This document shows, one piece after another, positions 25,039 to 34,752 of a DNA stretch of 64,000 bases. The stretch's first letter is position 1. Each line of letters begins with the position of its first letter. A program made the position numbers and the translations under genes. Source of the DNA: Thauera sp. Lineage in GTDB: Bacteria; Pseudomonadota; Gammaproteobacteria; Burkholderiales; Rhodocyclaceae. The stretch spans positions 310,001-374,000 of the forward strand of contig JAFLDS010000001.1 of the NCBI GenBank assembly GCA_017302295.1, given 5' to 3'. Under the pieces are notes generated by a model. That model worked only from the letters and a program-made list of their open reading frames with translations, ran no database searches and had not been told where the DNA came from.

Positions 25039-27819
25039 TCAGCAGGTCGCCTGGCGGGCCGCCTCCTCGCTGCATTCGTCGAGCAGATGGACGATCGAGC
25101 GGTAGGGCAGGCCAGTGGCGGCGGTGAGGCCGATCTCGCAGGTCTGGTTGCTCGAGTAGCCGCCGCAACAGCCGGCCGGAATGTCCGTATGCAGCTTGCG
25201 CAGCGCGTGAGCGTTCAGTTCGGGTACGACGAAGCCGCGGTCGCCGCCGAAGCCGCAGCACTTCACCTCGGCGGGCAGCGTCACCTGTTCGGCGCAGGCT
25301 TTCGCCAGCTTCGTCAGCTTGTCCTCGAAGCCCATGCGCCGGGCGCTGCAGTTGAGGTGGATCAGCACCGGATCGGTCTTCCTCGCCAGCATCAGGCGCG
25401 GCAGCAGGGCGTCGTGGGCGAACTCGACGAGGTCGTACACCGGCAGGCGCTCGGCGAGGAAGGTCTTCATGCGCAGCGAGCAGGCGCTGGCGTCGAGCAC
25501 GATCGGGTACTTGCCGTTGGCGCTGGCCTGGCGCAGCGCCGCTTCGAGTTCGGCGGACTTGCTGTCGGCCTCTTCGGCCATGCCCTTGCTGGCGAAGGAC
25601 TGGCCGCAGCACAGCGCGTCCACCCCCTCCGGGACGATGGGCGCGTAGCCCGCGCGCTCCAGCACCCGGATCACGGTGGCGGACAGCGCCGCTTCCGGCG
25701 TGTCGGCGCCGAAGATGCGTCCGGCGCAGGTGGGGAAATAGACGACCTTGTCGCCGGCACTCGCATGCGGCCGGCCGGCCGGCTGCGGGCGCGGCATGCC
25801 TTCCTTCCACGCGCCGCCGGTGAGGCGGGCGAGCAGCGTCGAGCCGACCACGGTCTCGGCCAGATGGCCCGCCTTCAGCGCGGTGCGGGCCAGTGCCTGG
25901 GTGGCACCGAAGTGGCTGGCTGCGACGCGGCCGAGGCTGCGCGCCACGCCCGACAACTTGTCGCCGCGCACGGCGCGCGTCAGGGCGCCGGTCTCGATGC
26001 CCACCGGGCACGCCATCGCGCAAAGGCCGCAGGTCGCGCAGGTGTCGAGGCCCATGTACAGATAGTCGCGGCCAAGTTCGCCGGGGGCCTCACCGGCCGC
26101 TTCGCGCCGCGACAGTTCGCGCCAGCCGACGATGCGCTGGCGCGGCGACAGCGTCAGGCCGTGCGACGGGCACTGCGGTTCGCAGAAGCCGCACTCGATG
26201 CAGCGGTCCACCGCGTCGTAGAGCGCCCCGGCGGCCGGCATCGGCTTCAGGTTCTTCAGGTGCGCCTCGGCGTCGTCGTTGATGATCACGCCCGGGTTGA
26301 GCAGATCCTCCGGGTCGAACAGGCGCTTGATCGCCTTCATCAGGCCGTAGGCCCGGGCGCCCCATTCCAGCTCGACGAAAGGCGCCATGTTGCGGCCGGT
26401 GCCGTGTTCGGCCTTCAGCGAGCCGTCGTACTTGTCGACCAGCAGCGCGCACACCTCGTCCATGAAGGCGGCGTAGCGCGCCACTTCGGATTCGATGCCG
26501 AAATCCTGGGTGAACACGAAATGGACGTTCCCCTCCAGCGCGTGGCCGAAGATGATGGCCTCGTGGTAGCCGTGCTTCGCGAACAGGCGCTGCAGGTCGA
26601 GGCAGCACGCGGCGAGGTCGGGCACGGCGACGGCCACGTCCTCGATGATGACGGTGGTGCCCGGCTTGCGCACCGCGCCGACGGCGGGGAAGGTGCCCTT
26701 GCGCACATTCCACAGGCGTTCGATCTCGAGCGGGTCGGTGGTGAAGGCGGGCGGTTCGATCAACCGGTGGAGCCCGAGTTCTTCGAGCACGGTGGCGACG
26801 CGCGCGTCGAGCTCGGCGGCGCTCGGCGCGCGCGTCTCGATCAGCAGCGCGGTGGCGCCCTCCGCGAGCGTCTTCAGCAGCGGAGGCATGCCGGGCTTGT
26901 GGGCGACCGCGCGCAGCGAGGCGCGATCGAGCAGTTCGACGGCGTCGACCGGGCGTGTCTTGAGCCCGGTAACCGCATGGCAGGCGGTTTCCATGTCGGC
27001 GAAGAACACCAGCGCACTCGCCTTGTGCGCATATTCGGGCACGGTGCGGTAGGTCAGCTGCGAGATGAATCCGAGCGTCCCTTCCGAACCGATCATCAGG
27101 TGCGCGAGGATGTCGACCGGATCGTCGAAATCCACCAGCGCGTTGAGACTGTAGCCGGTGGTGTTCTTGATCTTGTACTTGCTGCGGATGCGTGCCGCGA
27201 GATCGGCGTCGGCGCGCACCTCGGCGGCGAGGGCGGACAGGCCGTCGAGCAGCGGCGCGTGGCTGTCGCGAAACTCGGCGACGTTGGCGGCATCGGCGGT
27301 GTCGAGCAGGCTGCCGTCGGCGAACAGCACGCGCACTGCAGCCAGCGTGTTGTAGCTGTTCTGCGCCGTGCCGCAGCACATGCCGCTGCTGTTGTTGGCG
27401 GCGATGCCGCCGATCTTCGCGGCGTTGATCGAGGCCGGGTCGGGGCCGATCTTGCGCCCGAACGGCGCCAGCCGGCGATTGACCTCGGCGCCGATGATGG
27501 CCGGCCCCACCCTCACCATGCCGCCGTCTGCCGCGATGTCGCAGTTCGCCAGCCCTTCGCCGAGCAGCACCAGCACGCCATCGGTGACCGCCTGCCCGCA
27601 CAGGCTGGTGCCGGCGGCGCGGAAGGTGACCGGGCGCCGATGCTGGCGCGCCGCGTCGACCACGTCGCGGACCTCGGTTTCGCTGTCGACGACCGCGACC
27701 ACTTCCGGGATCAGGCGGTAGAAGCTGCCGTCGGTGCCGTAGGCCAGGCGGCGCAGTTCGTCGGTAATCACGCGTTCGGCGGGCAGCCGGCGACGCAGGG
27801 CTTCGATCAGTGCGGACAC
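25039..27819 (-). CDS. dld: FAD/Fe-S D-lactate dehydrogenase (GlcD-GlcF type fusion)
   Basis: 926 aa. The N-terminal FAD_binding_4 domain (about 35-215) has [16 protein letters not shown] and [11 protein letters not shown], followed by the FAD-oxidase C domain (to about 530, [12 protein letters not shown]). The C-terminal half carries two [4Fe-4S] motifs, [12 protein letters not shown] and [12 protein letters not shown], then CCG-type domains with [21 protein letters not shown] and GCCGG. This is the Dld-II architecture that oxidises D-lactate and passes electrons to quinone or cytochrome. Lactate specificity is inferred from lldP and lutABC next door; D-2-hydroxyglutarate or glycolate are alternatives. 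Confidence 0.9.
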   Translation of the reverse strand: MSALIEALRRRLPAERVITDELRRLAYGTDGSFYRLIPEVVAVVDSETEVRDVVDAARQHRRPVTFRAAGTSLCGQAVTDGVLVLLGEGLANCDIAADGGMVRVGPAIIGAEVNRRLAPFGRKIGPDPASINAAKIGGIAANNSSGMCCGTAQNSYNTLAAVRVLFADGSLLDTADAANVAEFRDSHAPLLDGLSALAAEVRADADLAARIRSKYKIKNTTGYSLNALVDFDDPVDILAHLMIGSEGTLGFISQLTYRTVPEYAHKASALVFFADMETACHAVTGLKTRPVDAVELLDRASLRAVAHKPGMPPLLKTLAEGATALLIETRAPSAAELDARVATVLEELGLHRLIEPPAFTTDPLEIERLWNVRKGTFPAVGAVRKPGTTVIIEDVAVAVPDLAACCLDLQRLFAKHGYHEAIIFGHALEGNVHFVFTQDFGIESEVARYAAFMDEVCALLVDKYDGSLKAEHGTGRNMAPFVELEWGARAYGLMKAIKRLFDPEDLLNPGVIINDDAEAHLKNLKPMPAAGALYDAVDRCIECGFCEPQCPSHGLTLSPRQRIVGWRELSRREAAGEAPGELGRDYLYMGLDTCATCGLCAMACPVGIETGALTRAVRGDKLSGVARSLGRVAASHFGATQALARTALKAGHLAETVVGSTLLARLTGGAWKEGMPRPQPAGRPHASAGDKVVYFPTCAGRIFGADTPEAALSATVIRVLERAGYAPIVPEGVDALCCGQSFASKGMAEEADSKSAELEAALRQASANGKYPIVLDASACSLRMKTFLAERLPVYDLVEFAHDALLPRLMLARKTDPVLIHLNCSARRMGFEDKLTKLAKACAEQVTLPAEVKCCGFGGDRGFVVPELNAHALRKLHTDIPAGCCGGYSSNQTCEIGLTAATGLPYRSIVHLLDECSEEAARQATC

Positions 27820-27904
27820 GGTGAGTCCTCCCGTCAGGGATGTATTGCAGTGGTGTTCTCAGGGGCCGCCCGGCTGGTAACGGCCGGGCGGCGGGCGCGC
27901 AGGT

Positions 27905-29362
27905 CTAGCGGCGGTCGCGCACCCTGTCCCTCAGCCTTCTTGGTGCGGGCTTCAGCGGCGTGCGCGCCGCCGTCCAGCCACTTTGGCGGGAGGGCGCGAA
28001 CATCCTGAAGCGCGACGCGAGCCAGCTGAACAGCCGGTAGTTCGCCGGCCGGGCGTAGATGCGCGCCCAGGTGCGCCACACGAAGGACGCGAGGGCGCTG
28101 TAGCCGGCGCCCTGGCCGACCATCGCCGGGTTGGCATGGGGCGCGCTCTGCGCCTCGCCGCGCAGGCGCACGAGCAGCTCGGGGATCGGGATCTTCACCG
28201 GGCACACCTCGCCGCACGCGCCGCACAGGGTCGACACCGTCGGCAGCAGGTGGGTCTGCGCCAGGCCCATCATGTGCGGTGACACGATCTTGCCGATCGG
28301 GCCGGGGTAGGTGGTGCCGTAGGCATGGCCGCCGATGCGGGTATAGACCGGGCAGTGGTTCATGCACGCGCCGCAGCGGATGCACTGCAGCGTCTTGCGC
28401 AGCTGCTCGTCGGCGTAGGCTTGCGAGCGGCCGTTGTCGAGCAGGATCAGGTGCACCTCTTCGGGGCCGTCCTTCTCATCCGGCTTGCGCGGGCCGGAGA
28501 TCATGTTGAAGTAAGTGGTGACCGCCTGGCCGGTGGCCGAGCGCGTCAGGATGGAGAACAGCGGCGCGACGTGCTCGAGCTTCTCGACCACTTTCTCGAT
28601 GCCGGTGATCGCCATATGCACGCGCGGCACGGTGGTGCACATGCGGCCGTTGCCTTCGTTCTCGACCAGGCACAGGGTGCCGGTTTCGGCGACGGCGAAA
28701 TTCACGCCCGACAGGCCGATGTCAGCGTGCTCGAACTTCTCGCGCAGCACCTGCCGGCCGATCTGGATCAGCGCATCGACGTTGTCGGTGTAATCGACGC
28801 CGGGCACCTTGTCGGCGAACAGGCGGGCGATCTGCTCCTTGGTCTTGTGGATCGCCGGCATGATGATGTGCGAGGGCTTCTCGCCGGCGAGCTGGACGAT
28901 GTATTCGCCCATGTCGGATTCCAGCGCCTCGACGCCGGCCGCTTCCATCGCGTGGTTGAACTCGATCTCCTCGCTCACCATCGACTTGCCCTTGACGATC
29001 GTCTTCGCCGAATGCCGGCGGGCGATGCCGAGCATGATCGCGTTGGCCTCGTCGGGGTCGGCGGCCCAGTGCACCTGTACGCCGTTGCGCGTCAGGTTGG
29101 CTTCGAGCTGTTCGAGCAGCTCGGGCAGCTTCGACAGGCTGTACTGGCGGATGCCTTCGGACTGCGTGCGCAGCGACGCCAGTTCGGATTCGTCCGGAAA
29201 CTGTGCGGCGCGCTTGGCCATCAGGAAGTCCATCGCGCCGCGGAAGCTCGTGCGCAGATGGGGGTCGTTCACCGCCTCGTGCATGCGCTCGCGCAAGGCC
29301 TGGGCCGAGACGAAGGCGATCGGCCGGGTGTCGCCGCCCCGGATGTTCGGCTGCGCGCTCAT
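27905..29362 (-). CDS. lutB: LutB/LldF iron-sulfur subunit of L-lactate dehydrogenase complex
   Basis: 485 aa. LUD domain in the N-terminal part (KTIVKGKSMVSEEIEFN, NFAVAETGTLCLVENEGNG), then two 4Fe-4S motifs CIRCGACMNHCPVYTRIGG and CGACGEVCPVKIPIPEL. Works with LutA and LutC to oxidise L-lactate to pyruvate, passing electrons to the respiratory chain. The ATG at 29362 overlaps the lutC stop by 4 bp (ATGA). The C-terminal 40 residues are arginine-rich and poorly conserved in type. Confidence 0.94.
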   Translation of the reverse strand: MSAQPNIRGGDTRPIAFVSAQALRERMHEAVNDPHLRTSFRGAMDFLMAKRAAQFPDESELASLRTQSEGIRQYSLSKLPELLEQLEANLTRNGVQVHWAADPDEANAIMLGIARRHSAKTIVKGKSMVSEEIEFNHAMEAAGVEALESDMGEYIVQLAGEKPSHIIMPAIHKTKEQIARLFADKVPGVDYTDNVDALIQIGRQVLREKFEHADIGLSGVNFAVAETGTLCLVENEGNGRMCTTVPRVHMAITGIEKVVEKLEHVAPLFSILTRSATGQAVTTYFNMISGPRKPDEKDGPEEVHLILLDNGRSQAYADEQLRKTLQCIRCGACMNHCPVYTRIGGHAYGTTYPGPIGKIVSPHMMGLAQTHLLPTVSTLCGACGEVCPVKIPIPELLVRLRGEAQSAPHANPAMVGQGAGYSALASFVWRTWARIYARPANYRLFSWLASRFRMFAPSRQSGWTAARTPLKPAPRRLRDRVRDRR

Positions 29363-30033
29363 TGCACGGCTCCTTCGGCGTTGATCACGATCACGATCAG
29401 CTCCTTCGGGCCATGGGCGCCGTAGGCCAGCGTCTGCTGGATGTCGGCGGTTTTCGACGGGCCGGTGATCAGCAGCGCGTTGGTCGGCAGTCCGTCCGCC
29501 CAGTGGCCGGCGCGGATCGCGTCGTAAAAGGTCGCGTGGATGTTGCGCGCGTCGAGCAGCGCGAAATGGATCGGCGGCACCAGCGACAGCGTGCGCGGCT
29601 CGGCTTCCGACGGCCACAGGATCAGCGTGCCGGTCTCCGCGATGGCGCCCAGCGTCTGCGTGAAACCGGCGTCGGTGCGATGGAAGAGGTCGGCCTTGAT
29701 GTCCTCGATGCTGCCGGCCCAGGGGCGCAGCACGGTGCCGGCAAAGGCGGCGGGATCGAGCTTGCGGCCGGCCACGGTATCAGCGCCGTACATCAGCGAG
29801 CCGACGCCTTTCTCTGCGCACAGGCGGGCAAGCACGGCCGGCCAGTCGCCTTCGCCGGCAAGATGGACTTCGGCGTGGAAGTTCTCGATGCCCGTGCGAA
29901 AGCGTGCGACGCGCTCGGGCGTCGATTCGTTTCGCGCACGCGGCGCGTAGTGCGCGTCGAGCTCCGGCAAGGGCAGCGGCTGCGCGGGGCGGCTGGTGCG
30001 CAGCCGGGCGAGGATGCGATCGCGACTGCTCAT
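29359..30033 (-). CDS. lutC: LutC/LldG, LUD-domain subunit of lactate dehydrogenase complex
   Basis: 224 aa with the DUF162/LUD fold. Blocks: the N-terminal SSRDRILARLR, TQTLGAIAETGTLIL, TLSLVPPIHFALL and the closing TNALLITGPSKTADIQQTL, GAHGPKELIVIVI. Non-catalytic or cofactor-binding partner of LutAB. Starts 1 bp after the lutA stop and overlaps lutB by 4 bp, so all three are translationally coupled. Confidence 0.93.
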   Translation of the reverse strand: MSSRDRILARLRTSRPAQPLPLPELDAHYAPRARNESTPERVARFRTGIENFHAEVHLAGEGDWPAVLARLCAEKGVGSLMYGADTVAGRKLDPAAFAGTVLRPWAGSIEDIKADLFHRTDAGFTQTLGAIAETGTLILWPSEAEPRTLSLVPPIHFALLDARNIHATFYDAIRAGHWADGLPTNALLITGPSKTADIQQTLAYGAHGPKELIVIVINAEGAVQ

Positions 30034-30034
30034 G

Positions 30035-30859
30035 TCAGCTCCTTTCCGCCACCTGGCCGCCGGTGCGGCGCAGCAGGAAGGTGGCGAGGTGTTCGCCCGG
30101 CAGCGAGGGCTGCGCGCGGCCGGCGTCGAGGTCTTCCTTTTCGGCGCGCTTGGTGATGTTGAGCAGGCAGCCGCAGTCGGCGGTGACCACCTCGCGCGCG
30201 CCGGTGGCCTTCAGCGCGGCGACCTTGTCGCTGACCATGGCGGTCGAGATGTCCGGGTGCTTGAGGGAGAAACTGCCGCCGAAGCCGCAGCATTCGGATT
30301 CGTGGTCGTGGTGGGCGAGGGTGACGTTGCCCAGGCGCGCGAGCAACTCGCGGCCGACGAGGTGGGTGCCCATCTCGCGTCGCGCCGAACAGGAGGTGTG
30401 CAGCGTGACGGCGATGGGCTCGCCCTCGTCGCGCCGCTGAAAGCCGACCACGTGCAGCAGGAACTCGGCGAGCTCGAAGGTGCGCGCGGCCACCGCGGCG
30501 GCGCGGGCGTGCAGCGTCGGATCATCGGCGAAGATCTTTTCCCAGTGCCAGCGGATCATGCCGGCGCACGAGCCCGAGGGGACGACGATCGGGTAGTCCT
30601 CCGGAAACAGGTCGAGCTGCGAGGCCGCAACCTTGCGCGCTTCATCGGGAAAACCGCTCGAGAAGGCCGGCTGGCCGCAGCACGACTGGCCTTCAGGGAA
30701 AATGACGCGGATGCCTTCGCGCTCGAGCAAGGTGATCGCGTCCATGCCGGCTTCCGGCACGAACAGGTCCACCAGACAGGTGGCGTAGAAATAGACCGCC
30801 GCGGGCCGCTTGGGGTATGTGCGCGCAGGCAGCGCAGGTCCGTTCGAAGGGCTGCTCAT
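30035..30859 (-). CDS. lutA: LutA/LldE, CCG-domain subunit of lactate dehydrogenase complex
   Basis: 274 aa with two CCG cysteine-rich domains: FYATCLVDLF with EGQSCCGQPAF, and TLHTSCSARREMG with ESECCGFGGSFS. First gene of lutACB. The ATG at 30859 has AGGAG upstream. A promoter lies at 30950-30978, with an LldR-type palindrome between promoter and gene. Pathway: L-lactate to pyruvate. Confidence 0.94.
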   Translation of the reverse strand: MSSPSNGPALPARTYPKRPAAVYFYATCLVDLFVPEAGMDAITLLEREGIRVIFPEGQSCCGQPAFSSGFPDEARKVAASQLDLFPEDYPIVVPSGSCAGMIRWHWEKIFADDPTLHARAAAVAARTFELAEFLLHVVGFQRRDEGEPIAVTLHTSCSARREMGTHLVGRELLARLGNVTLAHHDHESECCGFGGSFSLKHPDISTAMVSDKVAALKATGAREVVTADCGCLLNITKRAEKEDLDAGRAQPSLPGEHLATFLLRRTGGQVAERS

Positions 30860-30920
30860 GTCTCCTCCTGGGTTGTGCCCCGCGGGGCATGCCGATGCTT
30901 GTGTCGGCGATTTGGTCGAG

Positions 30921-30931
30921 TGGTAAGACCA
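30921..30931. promoter_or_regulatory. LldR/FadR-family operator 1
   Basis: TGGTAAGACCA fits the TGGT-N3-ACCA palindrome bound by LldR-type GntR regulators. It lies about 12-22 bp downstream of the expected lutA transcription start, a position suited to repression. A further half-site TGGTC sits at 30942. Confidence 0.7.
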
Positions 30932-30949
30932 ATTGATTGCGTGGTCAGA

Positions 30950-30978
30950 AATCTACCTGCAAGTTCTCGGCACGTCAA
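30950..30978 (-). promoter_or_regulatory. sigma-70 promoter for lutACB
   Basis: On the minus strand TTGACG (30978-30973) and TAGATT (30955-30950) are 17 bp apart. Start expected near 30943, just before operator 1. Confidence 0.6.
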
Positions 30979-31095
30979 TGACACATCCGATGATTTTTCC
31001 CTTGAACGTTGAGCTTATCCATCAAGCGCAAGGGCCCGCTGGCTCCGGGGCTGCTTGCGGGTGCTTGCGAACGCGGCAGCGGCGCGCGTAACATC

Positions 31096-31106
31096 TGGTC
31101 AGACCA
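31096..31106. promoter_or_regulatory. LldR/FadR-family operator 2
   Basis: TGGTCAGACCA, a perfect 5-1-5 palindrome, lies 15 bp before the lldR start and overlaps its likely promoter (TAACAT at 31089). Suggests autoregulation. Together with operator 1, 175 bp away, a repression loop is possible. Confidence 0.7.
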
Positions 31107-31120
31107 ATTGTGGAGGTTTC

Positions 31121-31915
31121 ATGACGACCGGCAAGATTGCAGTGCAGCGCCTGTCCGACACCATCGCGCGCGAACTGGAGCGGCGCATCCTCGACGGTGC
31201 CCTGAAGCCGGGCGACCGCTTGCAGCCGGAGCGCGAGCTGGCCGCCGAGCTCGGCGTTTCGCGCCCGTCGCTGCGCGAGGCGATCCAGAAACTCGTCTCC
31301 AAGGGCATGCTGCACAGCCGCCAGGGAGGTGGCACCTTCGTCACCAACCGGCTGGACGCGGGCTTTACCGATCCGTGGGGCGAGATGCTGCGTCAGCATC
31401 CCAACCTGCAGGCCGACCTGCTCGAGTTTCGCGGCATGCTGGAATCGGAGGCGGCGGCGCTGGCCGCCAGGCGTGCGACCGACGCCGATCTGGAGCGGAT
31501 CGGCGAGGCCTACGCGCGGGTGGAGGCGCTGTTCGCCGAAGGGCCGTCGGCGCGCGTGTTCGAAGAGCAGGTGAAGGCCGACCTCGCCTTCCATCAGGCG
31601 ATCGCCGAGGCCGCCCACAACGTGATGTTCGGCCACCTCACGGCGAGCCTGTTTCGCGTCACGCATGAACACATCGACCTCAACCTGCGCCACCTGCGCA
31701 GGCTGGAGGACGACTGGCAGCGGCTGCGCGAGCAGCATGCGGCGATCTGGAATGCGGTGCGCGGCCGCGACGTCGCTGCTGCGCGCGATGCCGTGCGGCG
31801 CCACATCGCCTTCGTGGAGGAGAGCATGCACGCTCGTGCCCAGCACGAAGAGCGCGAGTCGCGCGCGCAACTGATCCGCAAGCTGTCGCGGTCGGAAACG
31901 CAGCCTGCCGAGTGA
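31121..31915 (+). CDS. lldR: FadR/GntR family lactate regulator
   Basis: 264 aa. N-terminal winged helix (about 10-75) with PERELAAELGVSRPSLREAI and a recognition helix and wing RQGGGTFV. The C-terminal FCD all-helical domain binds ligand, with the metal-type residues in DLAFHQAIAEAAHN and RHIAFVEESM. Divergent from lutACB with two palindromes between, so it very likely senses lactate. ATG at 31121 with TGGAGG upstream. Confidence 0.92.
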   Translation: MTTGKIAVQRLSDTIARELERRILDGALKPGDRLQPERELAAELGVSRPSLREAIQKLVSKGMLHSRQGGGTFVTNRLDAGFTDPWGEMLRQHPNLQADLLEFRGMLESEAAALAARRATDADLERIGEAYARVEALFAEGPSARVFEEQVKADLAFHQAIAEAAHNVMFGHLTASLFRVTHEHIDLNLRHLRRLEDDWQRLREQHAAIWNAVRGRDVAAARDAVRRHIAFVEESMHARAQHEERESRAQLIRKLSRSETQPAE

Positions 31916-32001
31916 TCCTGCAGGCGTCTCAGCGCATTTGAGAAGCCGGCATCGACGCGGCGTGACCGCATCGGTGCAGCGGGGCGCTGGGATATTTCAA
32001 A

Positions 32002-32694
32002 TCAGGCCAGCGCCTCGACCAGTCCGCTCAGGTCGGCCAGTTCCAGGTGTGGCCTCTCTTCGTGCGGCCAGTGCACCCCTTCGCGGTTGATCCACACTGC
32101 CTGCATGCCGGCGGCGCGCGCGCCGAGCACGTCGAGCAACATGTCGTCGCCGACGTGCAGGACTTCGTGCGGCTGCACACCGACGGCTTCGGCCGCGACA
32201 TGGAAGATGCGGGCGTGGGGCTTGGCAACGCCGACCTTGAGCGCGGCGACGCTGGCGACGAAGAAGGGCGCAAGTCCCATGCGCGCGGGATCGGCGTTGC
32301 CGTTCGACAGGCTCACCAGCGGGTAGCGCGCGGCGAGCATTTCCAGCGCCGGGAGGGCGTCGGGAAAGAAGCTCACGTTGTGACGCTCGGCGATGAACAG
32401 CTCGAAGGCGGGTTCGGTCAGTGCGGGATCGTCCCCGGCGCTGGACAGGGCCACCCGGATGGACTCGCGACGCAGCGCCGTCATGTCGTGGGCGAGTTCG
32501 GGCCGTTGCCGCTCGACTTCGTTGCGTAGCTCGCGCAGCGCATGGGGGGTCGCATACCGGCTCGCGGTCGAGGGCGCGTTGAGCGCGAGCCAATCGTGCA
32601 GCACCTGCTCGGCGCGTTCGATGGTCGGCCAGATCGGCCACAGGGTGTCGTCGAGGTCCAGCGAAATGGCTTTGATACGGTCTAGGTTCAGCAT
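32002..32694 (-). CDS. HAD superfamily hydrolase (YigB-like)
   Basis: 230 aa with the HAD catalytic set: ISLDLDDTLW (nucleophile and acid Asp), SLSNGNAD (motif II), VGVAKPHARIF (Lys) and HVGDDMLLDVLGA (acidic motif IV). A helical cap lies between residues 15 and 110, as in subfamily IA phosphatases. Closest in type to YigB, an FMN phosphatase, but substrate cannot be set from sequence. Convergent with lldR. Confidence 0.88.
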   Translation of the reverse strand: MLNLDRIKAISLDLDDTLWPIWPTIERAEQVLHDWLALNAPSTASRYATPHALRELRNEVERQRPELAHDMTALRRESIRVALSSAGDDPALTEPAFELFIAERHNVSFFPDALPALEMLAARYPLVSLSNGNADPARMGLAPFFVASVAALKVGVAKPHARIFHVAAEAVGVQPHEVLHVGDDMLLDVLGARAAGMQAVWINREGVHWPHEERPHLELADLSGLVEALA

Positions 32695-32729
32695 GGCGTC
32701 AATGGTACCGGACCGGGCTGCCGTTCTCT

Positions 32730-32755
32730 CCCCTCGCGGTGCGGAGCGCGAGGGG
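32730..32755 (-). terminator. Stem-loop after the pirin gene
   Basis: Perfect 9-bp inverted repeat CCCCTCGCG/CGCGAGGGG with an 8-nt loop, just after the pirin stop on the minus strand. No T-run. Confidence 0.35.
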
Positions 32756-32766
32756 TCGAGCCGTCT

Positions 32767-33486
32767 TCAGTAGTGCGGAATCTCGTTCGGGCGCAGGTCG
32801 AAGAGCAGCACCTCGGCCTGGTTGCCGTGGCTGAATTCGATCTCGCGCACGTCGCGCAATTTCACCGCGTCGCCGGCCGTCAGCCGCTGGCCGTTGATGT
32901 CGATCGCGCCGCGAGCCACGTGGACGTAGGCGAACCGGTTTGCCGGCAGCTCGAAGCGCTGTGCTTCGTCGCCGTCGAAGAGGCCGGCATGGACGCGGGC
33001 GTCCTGATACACGGACAACGAGCCGTCGGCGCCGTCGGGCGAGATGATCAGGCGCAGCCGGCCGCGTTTCTCGGCTGGCGCGAAGTGTCGCTGCTGGTAG
33101 CGCGGTTCGACACCCTTGCGGTCGGGCACGATCCAGATCTGCAGGAAGTGAACCAGTTCCTCGCGCGATCCGTTGTACTCGCTGTGACGCACGCCGGTGC
33201 CGGCGCTCATCATCTGCACGTCGCCCGGGCGGATCACCGAACCGGTGCCCATCGAATCCTTGTGCTGCAGGGCGCCGTCCAGGACGTAGGAAAAGATCTC
33301 CATGTCGCGATGACCATGGGTGTCGAAACCGCGACCGGGGCGCACGCGATCCTCGTTGATCACCAGCAGGTCGGAGAACCCCATGTGCTCGGGATCGTAG
33401 TAGCTGCCGAAGGAAAAGCTGTGCTGCGAGTGCAGCCAGCCGAAGTTCGCGAGGCCGCGTGCGGCGGCCGGTCTCAGTTCGATCAT
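32767..33486 (-). CDS. Pirin family protein (YhhW-like bicupin)
   Basis: 239 aa with two cupin folds. The metal site residues are visible in FDTHGHRDMEIFSYVLDG and MSAGTGVRHSEYN, in the pirin N-terminal domain. Related YhhW has quercetin 2,3-dioxygenase activity, but the natural substrate is unknown. The ATG at 33486 opens the family start IELRPAAARG. Monocistronic by the flanking hairpins. Confidence 0.9.
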   Translation of the reverse strand: MIELRPAAARGLANFGWLHSQHSFSFGSYYDPEHMGFSDLLVINEDRVRPGRGFDTHGHRDMEIFSYVLDGALQHKDSMGTGSVIRPGDVQMMSAGTGVRHSEYNGSREELVHFLQIWIVPDRKGVEPRYQQRHFAPAEKRGRLRLIISPDGADGSLSVYQDARVHAGLFDGDEAQRFELPANRFAYVHVARGAIDINGQRLTAGDAVKLRDVREIEFSHGNQAEVLLFDLRPNEIPHY

Positions 33487-33514
33487 CTTGCGGTCCTCGT
33501 CAAGGATGGGCGCG

Positions 33515-33545
33515 GGGCAGGGCACTGTCGAGCGATGCCCTGCCC
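33515..33545 (-). terminator. Stem-loop after the first yceI gene
   Basis: Perfect 10-bp inverted repeat GGGCAGGGCA/TGCCCTGCCC with an 11-nt loop just past the yceI stop. Lacks a T-run. Confidence 0.4.
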
Positions 33546-33556
33546 GTCGGGGGGGC

Positions 33557-34135
33557 TTAGCCCTTGATCGCTTCGAGCGAGACGGTGATCGTCACGTCGT
33601 CGCCCACGTGCGGTGCGTACTTGCCGGCGTTGAATTCGGTGCGCTTGATCACGACCGTGGCGTCGGCGCCGATCGCGTCCTTCTTCAGCATCGGGTGCGG
33701 CATGTTGACGTAGTTGGTGACCTTCAGTGTCACCGGCTTGGTCACGCCCTTGATCGTCAGGTTGCCGTCGATGCTCGCCGGCTTGTCACCGGAGAAGTGC
33801 ACCTTGGTCGACTTGAAGGTCGCGGTCGGGTACTTGGCGGTGTCGAGGAAGTCTTCGCCCTGGATGTGCTCGTTGAACGTGTCGTAACCGGTGTTGACCG
33901 ACTTCATGTCGATGGTGATGTCGACCGAGCCGCTCTTGGCAGCCTTGTCGAGCACGACGGTGCCGGTGGTCTTGTCGAACTTCGACAGCTGCGTCGACAT
34001 GCCGAAGTGGCTGTAGGAGAAGCGCGGGAAGGTGTGGGTGCCATCGACCGTGTAGGTTTCGGGGGCGGCGAAGGCGGGGGCAGCGGCAGCGGAAGCGATG
34101 ACGAGCGCGGCGGCGAGTTTGGCGATACGGTTCAT
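33557..34135 (-). CDS. YceI family periplasmic protein (copy 1)
   Basis: 192 aa: signal peptide to about residue 23 (APAFAA), then a lipocalin-like YceI barrel that in homologues binds a polyisoprenoid chain. Blocks: VDGTHTFPRFSYSHFGMS, VDITIDMKSVNTGYDTFNEH, FLDTAKYPTATFKSTKV and NLTIKGVTKPVTLKV. Tandem with a second, divergent paralogue 59 bp upstream. No cytochrome b561 partner is beside it, unlike the E. coli yceIJ pair. Confidence 0.93.
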   Translation of the reverse strand: MNRIAKLAAALVIASAAAAPAFAAPETYTVDGTHTFPRFSYSHFGMSTQLSKFDKTTGTVVLDKAAKSGSVDITIDMKSVNTGYDTFNEHIQGEDFLDTAKYPTATFKSTKVHFSGDKPASIDGNLTIKGVTKPVTLKVTNYVNMPHPMLKKDAIGADATVVIKRTEFNAGKYAPHVGDDVTITVSLEAIKG

Positions 34136-34194
34136 GGTATGTCCTCTATGGCTGAAAAAATGAAGCGAGTTGGGGGTTATCAGAGATCGTTTTG

Positions 34195-34752
34195 TTACTT
34201 GGCGGCTGCGGCGATGCGGAACTTGATCACGACGTCGTTGGCGACGATGTCGAAGGCCTTCCAGGCGCCTTCGCCGATCGAGAAGTCGCCGCGCTTGATC
34301 GTCAGGCTGCCGTCGAACACGCCGGCGTTGCCCTGCTGGGTGAAGGTGGCCGGCACGACCACGTCGCGACTGGTGCCCTTGATCGTCAGCTTGCCGGCGA
34401 CTTCGTACTTGTTGCCGCCGAGCGGCTTGACGCCGGTCGACTCGAAGCGTGCGGTCGGGAAGGCCTTTGTGTTGAACCAGGTCTTGGTCGCCACCTCGTC
34501 GTCGCCTTCCGAACTGCCGGTGTCGACACTGGCCAGATCGACCTCGATCGTGGCCTTCGCCGCGCTCGGCGCGGCCGGGTCGAAGCGCAGCTGGCTGGCG
34601 AACTTCTTGAAGCTGCCATCCATCGACACGCCCATCTGCTGGTAGCCGAAGCCGATCCGGCTCTTGTCGGCCTGGACCTGGCTGTATTCGATGGCGTGGG
34701 CGCTCGTCGCGAGGGAGAGCGTGGCGAGCAGGGCGATGGCAAGACGTTTCAT
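34195..34752 (-). CDS. YceI family periplasmic protein (copy 2)
   Basis: 185 aa: signal peptide to about residue 20 (SAHA), then a YceI domain with QVQADKSRIGFGYQQMGVSM, ATIEVDLASVDTG, WFNTKAFPTARFESTGVK and KLTIKGTSRDVVVPATF. Clearly paralogous to copy 1 but quite divergent, so the duplication is old. It is the first gene of the pair. Confidence 0.92.
   Translation of the reverse strand: MKRLAIALLATLSLATSAHAIEYSQVQADKSRIGFGYQQMGVSMDGSFKKFASQLRFDPAAPSAAKATIEVDLASVDTGSSEGDDEVATKTWFNTKAFPTARFESTGVKPLGGNKYEVAGKLTIKGTSRDVVVPATFTQQGNAGVFDGSLTIKRGDFSIGEGAWKAFDIVANDVVIKFRIAAAAK

Noticed and set aside
25087-28008. Long plus-strand frame opposite the lactate dehydrogenase gene
   Set aside because: Shadow of the dld codon pattern, rich in Arg, Gly and His, no domain.
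30911-30950. Extra LldR sites TTTGGTCGAG and GTGGTCAGAA
   Set aside because: Only half-sites; they lack the second ACCA arm, so they are not listed as operators.
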